Below are positions 1 to 4,539 of a stretch of DNA of 13,893 nt, in pieces. Where the stretch lies: assembly GCA_030672255.1 (NCBI GenBank), contig DAOVGU010000239.1:1-13893 (forward strand). Reading direction: 5' to 3'. Made by a program: the position numbers and the translations under genes. The notes under the pieces are model-generated. The model did not search any database and had not been told where the DNA came from. It saw only the letters and a list, made by a program, of their open reading frames with translations. Each line of letters opens with the position of its first letter. The first letter of the stretch is position 1. The stretch comes from a bacterium. GTDB taxonomy: Bacteria; Ratteibacteria; UBA8468.

Positions 1-989
1 TCCAGACTCCCCCGATAGCGAAGAGGGCAACTTGGCTTTTCTGGCAAAGAAACCCTTGAGACCTCTGGTCTTCCCACCGTGGCAAGGGGAGAGATTTTCT
101 CCCTCTCAGGAATAAGGGGGGGTATCGTAACAGGTTTTTCCTTTGGTTCTTCTTCCTTAATAATTGGTTTAAACTTAATAAGTTCTCGCTGCTTGGTAGC
201 AACCAATACCCCCATTCTAAAGAGTTCATTGGAGAAAGGGTCCCTTTCTCCAACTATTTTTATCTCTGTAGGTTCAAAAAGTTCAGGTTTTATAGCTACT
301 TTCATCTCATCCTTTTTCACTTTGGGAGAAAATTTTTTTTCGACGGGAACAAAAACCTCCTCCGTCCTTTCTTCTCTAAGATAGACCATTGAGTAAAAGA
401 GAAAGGCCTCTCCTACCCAGGCTAAGAAAAGAAGCAGGAATAAAATCCTAAGGCCATATCTTCTTAAGAAAACTCTTAACTCTAATTTACGGGCAACCGG
501 TTTCTTTTTTACCCCTGATTTAATCAGGGGTTTTGCTACCTTCTCCTTAGGTCTTACCGCAGGAGGTGCTTCAGCAGGTGCCTCTGGGATGGCAACGGCC
601 TTCTTTGCCGGGATTACTTTTCTCGCGATCTTCTTTACCCTGAGGGCAGTGGCTTTCGGAGCTTTTTTAATCTTTATTAAGAAAGGAAGGGCTTTCGCAG
701 TCACAGCCGCTTTCTCCTTGGCAACAACCTTTCTTTTGGCAATGGCCTTTAGTCGAAGCTCCTCCTTTGCTTTCTTTGCCGCTAATAACTGTTCTTTTCT
801 CTCCCTGATGAATTGAAGAAGTTTTTCTTTCTTCTCCTTTCGGGAAAAGGGAATGGCCTTCTTTGCTGAGACTACCTTTTTTGCCTCCTTTCTCTCCCGG
901 CTAACGGCCTTCCTCTGTTCCCTTTTTGTTTCTAAGAAATGGAGGAGCCTTTCCTTTTTTTTCTGGCGAGAAGTTATCTGCATCTCCAT
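1..989 (-). CDS. PilP-like pilus assembly protein with long basic N-terminal region (partial, 3' end beyond window)
   Basis: An uninterrupted minus-strand frame of 329 codons runs off the left edge. I translated it by hand. Residues 1-175 are extremely rich in Lys, Arg and Ala, with no acidic balance, and contain an internal duplication: the pattern KKE(R/K)LLxF at about 11-18 recurs at about 53-60, each followed by a charged helix. One membrane segment follows at about 178-204. After it come a proline-rich linker, an ERDPFS motif near 248-253 and, at the cut edge, CPLRYRGSL. RDPF followed by a L(R/K)Y.G strand is the layout of PilP/GspC-type periplasmic domains. Its position after pilM, pilN and pilO fits PilP, which links the inner-membrane PilNO complex to the secretin. 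The basic cytoplasmic extension is not part of ordinary PilP. Starts are possible at 1007, 989 and 983; none has a good ribosome site. I chose 989, just outside the upstream repeat. The PilP assignment is an inference because the domain core is cut off. Confidence 0.6.
   Translation of the reverse strand, partial: MEMQITSRQKKKERLLHFLETKREQRKAVSRERKEAKKVVSAKKAIPFSRKEKKEKLLQFIRERKEQLLAAKKAKEELRLKAIAKRKVVAKEKAAVTAKALPFLIKIKKAPKATALRVKKIARKVIPAKKAVAIPEAPAEAPPAVRPKEKVAKPLIKSGVKKKPVARKLELRVFLRRYGLRILFLLLFLAWVGEAFLFYSMVYLREERTEEVFVPVEKKFSPKVKKDEMKVAIKPELFEPTEIKIVGERDPFSNELFRMGVLVATKQRELIKFKPIIKEEEPKEKPVTIPPLIPEREKISPLATVGRPEVSRVSLPEKPSCPLRYRGSL
512..530. repeat. Short GC-clamped palindrome inside the PilP-like gene
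   Basis: Nine-base arms CCCCTGATT / AATCAGGGG flank one T. Read on the minus strand it encodes K-P-L-I-K-S-G-V in frame. A near copy (one mismatch) lies in the non-coding stretch at 8358-8378, and the palindrome at 1013-1031 has the same architecture with different inner bases. This marks it as one of a dispersed family rather than chance. Confidence 0.7.
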
Positions 990-991
990 AT

Positions 992-1102
992 TGACACGAA
1001 GTGTCATTCCGACCCCGTATTAAATACGGGGGAGGAATCTCTCTCCTCAAAGAAGTGAGAGATTGCCACGAGCCTATAGGTCTCGCAATAACAGCTATAC
1101 TA
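992..1102. repeat. Composite palindromic repeat filling the gap between two pil genes
   Basis: This modular element occupies the whole gap between the small membrane protein and the PilP-like gene. Modules in order: TGACAC/GTGTCA palindrome (992-1006), a CCCCGTATT/AATACGGGG palindrome (1013-1031), AATCTCTC/GAGAGATT arms (1036-1043 and 1057-1064), then a TCTCGCAAT..ACAGCTAT tail. The element at 4083-4207 repeats this order in the same orientation with different inner palindromes. Inference: a REP-type or MITE-type dispersed repeat of this genome. It may supply the start region of the PilP-like gene, since an in-frame ATG at 1007-1005 lies in its first palindrome. Confidence 0.7.
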
Positions 1103-1375
1103 TTATCTGCGTTCTTCTGGTGGTTTTATTTCCACAGGACGATAGAGCTGAATCAAGGAGTTAAGTCTGTTGAAACTCTCGCCCCCTTTTTTTCTTTGAA
1201 CAAGGCCAATCTCCCAGTAGTAGTAAATTCCCAGCCCCAGGACAATCAAGGAAAGAATCAAAGTAACAATAAACTTTCTTCTATTTACCTCCCCAATCAT
1301 CAAGGCCAGGATTACCCCCAATATCCCCAATCCAACAACAACCAACGCCAACAGATAACCTATTTCAAATTGCAT
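1103..1375 (-). CDS. Small two-helix membrane protein of the pilus operon
   Basis: A protein of about 90 residues with two hydrophobic helices near residues 6-28 and 35-52, joined by a short basic turn (EVNRRK). A polar, Lys/Arg/Glu-rich tail ends RPVEIKPPEERR. I do not recognise a family. The start is set by a strong AGGAGG site at 1380-1385. Two adjacent ATGs follow it (1378 and 1375), and the second has the better spacing. It overlaps the pilO stop codon, so it is translationally coupled to pilO. Its position between pilO and the PilP-like gene suggests an inner-membrane accessory of the pilus platform, but nothing in the sequence shows that directly. Confidence 0.75.
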   Translation of the reverse strand: MQFEIGYLLALVVVGLGILGVILALMIGEVNRRKFIVTLILSLIVLGLGIYYYWEIGLVQRKKGGESFNRLNSLIQLYRPVEIKPPEERR

Positions 1376-2103
1376 CATTCCTCCTTTCTTTCTCGCACCA
1401 TCCCTTTTATTGTTAATTTTGCCGCCACCATTTCTCCCTTTTTAGTAAGGGTAAGACTGTCTAAAATAAAGATGGCAGGAGACTTCCCCAGCGCCTCTAA
1501 GAACTTAGCAACATTAAAACTGGTATCGGTAATGGTTAACTCTATCGGTACCTCCTTATAGAAGGCCACAGGGGTAGGAGCCCCAGGGGTAATAGAACCA
1601 ACAGCAGAAATTTTAGTCTCCATAATAACATCTATCAATTTTTTTACCATATCCAGTTGCAAAAGAAGATTCGGAACCTGCTCATTTGTTGGTAGTCCAG
1701 TTTCGGAAAAACCAACGGAGGAGGGAATATTTATTCCCTTTTTCTTTGCCCTCTCTGCTATACCATCCAGGGTAACATAAAGGGATTCCTTAAAATAGAG
1801 GTTGGGGAATTTTTCCTCTTTAGCAACAGCAAAAGCGGAATAGGTCCTGAACTTTTCCTCCAGCCCCCGATACTCTGCTTCCAAAGCAACCTTTTTCCTG
1901 TCCAATTTTGCCAAAAGAGCAACAGTGGGTGCTCTTTCCTTATGGAGCTCATATTCCCGAATCTCCTCCCGTTTTCTCTCAATCTCCTCCAATAAAGACT
2001 CATTCTTTTTCCTTAAATTCTGGATAATATAAAGGCCGCTACCAATAATACCAAAAGTGAGAAAAAGGGTTATAAAAAGAGAATATTTTCGTAAAAAATT
2101 CAT
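1375..2103 (-). CDS. pilO: PilO / Amuc_1100-family pilus assembly protein
   Basis: Protein of 242 residues: a short cytoplasmic N-terminus, one membrane helix (about 8-28), a long charged coiled coil (about 30-90), and a periplasmic ferredoxin-like region to the end. This is the standard PilO plan. The stretch around 131-155 (VGFSETGLP, then NLLLQLDMVKKLID) resembles the Amuc_1100 family of PilO-like proteins known from Verrucomicrobia, which points to the PVC group. PilO pairs with PilN in the inner membrane to form the alignment complex of the type IV pilus. Its ATG overlaps the pilN stop (ATGA), so the two are coupled, and the small membrane protein follows with another overlap. The family assignment is by pattern and gene order. 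A GspM-type protein is the main alternative but is unlikely next to pilM and pilN. Confidence 0.8.
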   Translation of the reverse strand: MNFLRKYSLFITLFLTFGIIGSGLYIIQNLRKKNESLLEEIERKREEIREYELHKERAPTVALLAKLDRKKVALEAEYRGLEEKFRTYSAFAVAKEEKFPNLYFKESLYVTLDGIAERAKKKGINIPSSVGFSETGLPTNEQVPNLLLQLDMVKKLIDVIMETKISAVGSITPGAPTPVAFYKEVPIELTITDTSFNVAKFLEALGKSPAIFILDSLTLTKKGEMVAAKLTIKGMVRERKEE

Positions 2104-2663
2104 TCTTTTATCTTTAAACCAATGGTAAAGACCAACTTTTTCTTTCCCTTATCCCGATCGCATTGGGTGACGGAAGCTCCTTCCAAATAATCTAAGCTGT
2201 TCAATCTCAGGGCAAAACTGCGAAGATCTTCAAATCCTGCTTTTATGGTTGTAAGGGAGATCTCGCCCCTAATTTCAAGACTGCCAGTGGTCGGGGAAAA
2301 ATTAGTAAGATAGATATATCTGCTGGGCAATGTCTTTCCAATCTCTAAAATCCTGGCCAGCCAGATTGAGCGCTTTCCCATCACCATTGTAAGGGCCTTT
2401 TTCTTTTTCTTTAGGTCATCAATCTCACTTATAGTTTTTTTAATATGAGGTTTATACTTCTCATATTCCTGGAGGGAAAAATTTACCTCCTCCAGAACAT
2501 TCCGGCAGAGAACATTCTCCTGCTTTAGGAAGAGGAAAGGGGTTAAGGTAAGGAGAACCGCCATTAAAAGGGATAAATAGAGATAAGGTCTATTCTCTCT
2601 TAGTTCCCTAATCCTGAAAAACTCCGGAGGCAGAAGATTAATATTAACAAATGTTTCACTCAT
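2100..2663 (-). CDS. pilN: Type IV pilus assembly protein PilN
   Basis: Protein of 187 residues starting MSETFVNINLLPPE. The INLLP motif at residues 8-12 is the conserved N-terminal peptide by which PilN docks into PilM. A single membrane helix follows at about 27-46, then a coiled coil (about 55-95) and a small periplasmic alpha/beta domain. The frame stays open upstream to 2792, but that extension (Cys/His-rich, no family likeness) is encoded by the inverted-repeat insert, so I take the ATG at 2661-2663. No clear ribosome site precedes it. This may be because the insert replaced the native upstream region. PilN bridges cytoplasmic PilM and periplasmic PilO/PilP. Confidence 0.88.
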   Translation of the reverse strand: MSETFVNINLLPPEFFRIRELRENRPYLYLSLLMAVLLTLTPFLFLKQENVLCRNVLEEVNFSLQEYEKYKPHIKKTISEIDDLKKKKKALTMVMGKRSIWLARILEIGKTLPSRYIYLTNFSPTTGSLEIRGEISLTTIKAGFEDLRSFALRLNSLDYLEGASVTQCDRDKGKKKLVFTIGLKIKE

Positions 2664-2670
2664 AAATAGC

Positions 2671-2886
2671 CAATGGTCAGTTGCTCCGCATCTATGATGT
2701 TGTTGCCAGTGGCAACAACATTGGGGCGGATACAAATCTATACCTCGTGCGCTGGGGAACTCCTTCCGAAATTCCCTCATAAGAAAAAGCAAAGAGGCAC
2801 ACTTCGGTCAGTTTCGGCTTTCCTCCTGCTGACTCGGTAGATTTGTCTATCCGCCTCCACTTATGATTGCTTCGCAACTACCATTG
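2671..2886. repeat. 216-bp imperfect inverted-repeat element between pilM and pilN
   Basis: The gene-free interval 2664-3017 separates pilM from pilN, which normally abut. Much of it is bounded by matching inverted arms. CAATGGT (2671-2677) pairs with ACCATTG (2880-2886). AGTTGC (2679-2684) pairs with GCAACT (2874-2879). GGCGGATA (2725-2732) pairs with TATCCGCC (2848-2855), and CAAATCTA (2733-2740) pairs with TAGATTTG (2838-2845). The left arm also holds a local hairpin with perfect 12-base arms at 2697-2708 and 2710-2721. I found no target duplication and no convincing protein. It could be a degraded MITE or a structured RNA of the pil transcript. I see nothing definite in the remaining 2887-3017. 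Confidence 0.65.
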
Positions 2887-3017
2887 TCTTTGTATACAGA
2901 GGCGAGGAGTGTTTCCGTAAAGAGGCTTTGCTTTGAGGTTTCTTGCACCCACTAATAACCGAAAAGCAGAGCGAAGTCACCAGACGAGCGTCCTCTCGAG
3001 GAAATACTCCGAGTCTC

Positions 3018-4001
3018 TCATAGTTGACGAAGAGCGAGACCCACCGCTACCGCTAATCGAGAGCTTTCTTTCTCCACCACTTCCTTAAATTGGGAAGGGC
3101 AGGAGATATTAGCGAAAGGATTAAACGGGGTGGTCTCTACCCTTAGCTTCTCGGCAAAGAAATCTGAAAGCCCAGCCAATTTGCTACTTCCTCCCGCAAG
3201 AAGAAGTTTTCTTATCTCGGGCCCCTTCTGGGTAAATCTCCAGTAATCGATTGAATTCTGGATCTCGGTAACCAAATTTTCTAAAACAGAGGAGAGGAGA
3301 GGAAATTGAGTCTCTCCTTCCTTAATTTTTTTCTCCTCTGCTTCAGAAAATTCTATTTTAGAAACTTCTTCGATTGCAGTGGTTAAGGCATTTCCGGAAA
3401 TGGTCAATGATCTGATAAGTATCTGCTCATTATAACAGATAAGAAGATTGCTGCTTTCAGCCCCTATCTCCAAAAAGGCTATTGTCTTATCTCTCTCAAA
3501 CTCTGGAGAGAACCTGAGGACATTTAAAAGGGCAAAGGTGTCGGAATCGATAAAGTCTATTTCTACTCTGAGATCGGCAAAGAGGTTCAGCAAATTGTTA
3601 ACCAGATCCTTTTTGACCGCCCCAACAAGTAAATTTATCTTTTCTTCCTGAGAGAGAATTTGATAGGACCAGACAACCGCATCTAAAGGAAAAGGAAGTT
3701 GATGCTGCACTTCATATTGGAGCATTGACTCAATTTTGCCTGAGGCAACGAGAGGAAGAGAGATAAATCTTACTAAAACTCCCCTTCCGGGAAGGGAAAT
3801 GATAATATGAGTTGCTCCTGCCTCCTTAATAAGAGCCCAAGTTGTTTTCTTCCAGGCCTTTTCCCTTTCCTCCGAAGCCGCAGAGATAGGAGAAAGCGAA
3901 AGGCTCGCTATTCCCGCTCCTCTTGCCGTTTTAGCCAAGGATAACCCACGGATAGCGGTTGTCCCGATATCGATGGCTAAAGCCTTTTTTTTCTTAAACA
4001 T
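3018..4001 (-). CDS. pilM: Type IV pilus assembly ATPase-fold protein PilM
   Basis: Protein of 327 residues with the actin-like ATP-binding fold. The phosphate-1 motif is IDIGTT (10-15), the phosphate-2 motif FLEIGAESSN (176-185), and the adenosine motif LLLAGGSSKL (266-275). The stretch YEVQHQLPFPLDAVVWSYQ (96-114) is typical of PilM. PilM is cytoplasmic and binds the N-terminal peptide of PilN, tying the pilus alignment complex to the motor. The ATG lies only six bases after the 3' end of the tRNA-fMet gene, with no room for a ribosome site. After tRNA processing the mRNA would be nearly leaderless. The length is slightly under the usual ~350 residues but all motifs are present. Confidence 0.93.
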   Translation of the reverse strand: MFKKKKALAIDIGTTAIRGLSLAKTARGAGIASLSLSPISAASEEREKAWKKTTWALIKEAGATHIIISLPGRGVLVRFISLPLVASGKIESMLQYEVQHQLPFPLDAVVWSYQILSQEEKINLLVGAVKKDLVNNLLNLFADLRVEIDFIDSDTFALLNVLRFSPEFERDKTIAFLEIGAESSNLLICYNEQILIRSLTISGNALTTAIEEVSKIEFSEAEEKKIKEGETQFPLLSSVLENLVTEIQNSIDYWRFTQKGPEIRKLLLAGGSSKLAGLSDFFAEKLRVETTPFNPFANISCPSQFKEVVEKESSRLAVAVGLALRQL

Positions 4002-4007
4002 AAGTAG

Positions 4008-4079
4008 TAGCGGGGGTAGGACTTGAACCTACGACCTTCAGGTTATGGGCCTGACGAGCTACCACTGCTCCACCCCGCA
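4008..4079 (-). tRNA. Initiator tRNA-fMet (anticodon CAT) with C33
   Basis: A complete 72-nt cloverleaf with no encoded CCA. The acceptor arm is TGCGGGG/CCCCGCT with an unpaired 1:72 (T.T). The D stem is GAGC/GCTC with A11:T24. The T arm is GTAGG-TTCAAGT-CCTAC and the discriminator is A73. The 1:72 mismatch and A11:U24 are hallmarks of bacterial initiator tRNA. The anticodon stem is TCAGG/CCTGA, giving A29:U41 in place of the first of the three conserved G:C pairs. The anticodon loop is CCCATAA, so position 33 is C instead of the near-universal U. It is the first gene after the 4205-4234 promoter and leads into pilM. Confidence 0.93.
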
Positions 4080-4082
4080 ATC

Positions 4083-4207
4083 GACACATTCACTTCGTTC
4101 AGTGCAAACTCCGTCGTTCTGAGTCCGCCTAAGGCGGACGAAGAATCTCAATGAGATTGCTTCGTCGGCTATCAGCCTCCTCGCAATGACAGCGTAGCTG
4201 TCACATT
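4083..4207. repeat. Composite palindromic repeat in the leader of the tRNA-fMet/pil operon
   Basis: Same modular order and orientation as the element at 992-1102. Modules: a CACT..AGTG pair, a GTCCGCCT/AGGCGGAC palindrome (4123-4139), AATCTC/GAGATT arms (4144-4158), a GCTTCGTCGGC..CCTCGCAATGAC stretch, and a TGACAGC/GCTGTCA hairpin (4187-4203). The TCGCAATGAC and GCAATCTC-type words recur inside pheT at 5426-5460. The predicted transcription start falls inside it, so it would be transcribed as the leader upstream of the tRNA and removed by RNase P. Confidence 0.72.
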
Positions 4208-4234
4208 ATAGTCTATTTGCCTGACTGTTGTCAA
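4205..4234 (-). promoter_or_regulatory. Consensus sigma-70 promoter for tRNA-fMet and the pil operon
   Basis: On the minus strand a perfect TTGACA (4234-4229) and a perfect TATAAT (4210-4205) are 18 bases apart. The -35 box overlaps the zapA stop codon TGA. The start of transcription is expected near 4198. Such a strong promoter suits a tRNA gene, and nothing like a terminator separates the tRNA from pilM. Confidence 0.88.
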
Positions 4235-4539
4235 TAATGGTGCAATTGTTCAATCTTTTCATCAATCAATCTTATTAGTCCATTTACCTTCTCTTCCGTA
4301 AATTCGCTCCCTCTCCTTTCCTTCATCATCCTGTCTTTCAGAGTAAAAAGTTCATCAGCCACAGATAGGAGAGTAGTCACAACAGCCTTTAATGAGGAGA
4401 TTTCAGGTGAATTTTTTAGTCCTTCCTTTATCCTTTGATCAACATAATCGGCCAGCCTTTTTATATATTCCTTATTACCTTCTAAAGTATATTTGCTCCC
4501 AAAGATGGTAACTTCTAATTCCTTTCTTTCTCCCTTCAT
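4231..4539 (-). CDS. zapA: Cell division protein ZapA
   Basis: Protein of 102 residues with the ZapA plan. An N-terminal beta-hairpin region (LEVTIFGSKYTLEG, about 8-21) and a segment with (Y/I)I.RLA.YVD (about 25-34) lead into a long charged helix ending LIDEKIEQLHHY. ZapA binds and cross-links FtsZ filaments at the division ring. Its ATG overlaps the pheT stop (ATGA), so it is coupled to pheT; the pheT-zapA pair is a common bacterial arrangement and supports the call. The -35 box of the next promoter begins in its stop codon. Sequence similarity across this small family is low, but length, motif and context agree. Confidence 0.88.
   Translation of the reverse strand: MKGERKELEVTIFGSKYTLEGNKEYIKRLADYVDQRIKEGLKNSPEISSLKAVVTTLLSVADELFTLKDRMMKERRGSEFTEEKVNGLIRLIDEKIEQLHHY

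Noticed and set aside
992..1102. CRISPR array or phage attachment site at the composite repeats
   Set aside because: The copies are single and far apart, with no regular spacers, cas genes or integrase.
1001..1561. Plus-strand open frame across the small membrane protein and pilO
   Set aside because: It is antisense to two well-supported genes, starts inside a repeat and has no family likeness.
2664..2792. N-terminal extension of PilN
   Set aside because: The Cys/His-rich extension lies in the inverted-repeat insert, while the INLLP peptide must be near the N-terminus, as it is from 2663.
2692..2877. 61-codon minus-strand frame in the pilM-pilN gap
   Set aside because: It is encoded almost wholly by the inverted-repeat arms, with no ribosome site and unusual composition; most likely chance.
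2671..2886. Known riboswitch (c-di-GMP, cobalamin) or integron attC site
   Set aside because: Only short words agree (GCCACTG, GCAAAGCC); the required conserved core and stem order are missing, and no R'/R'' attC core pairs are present.
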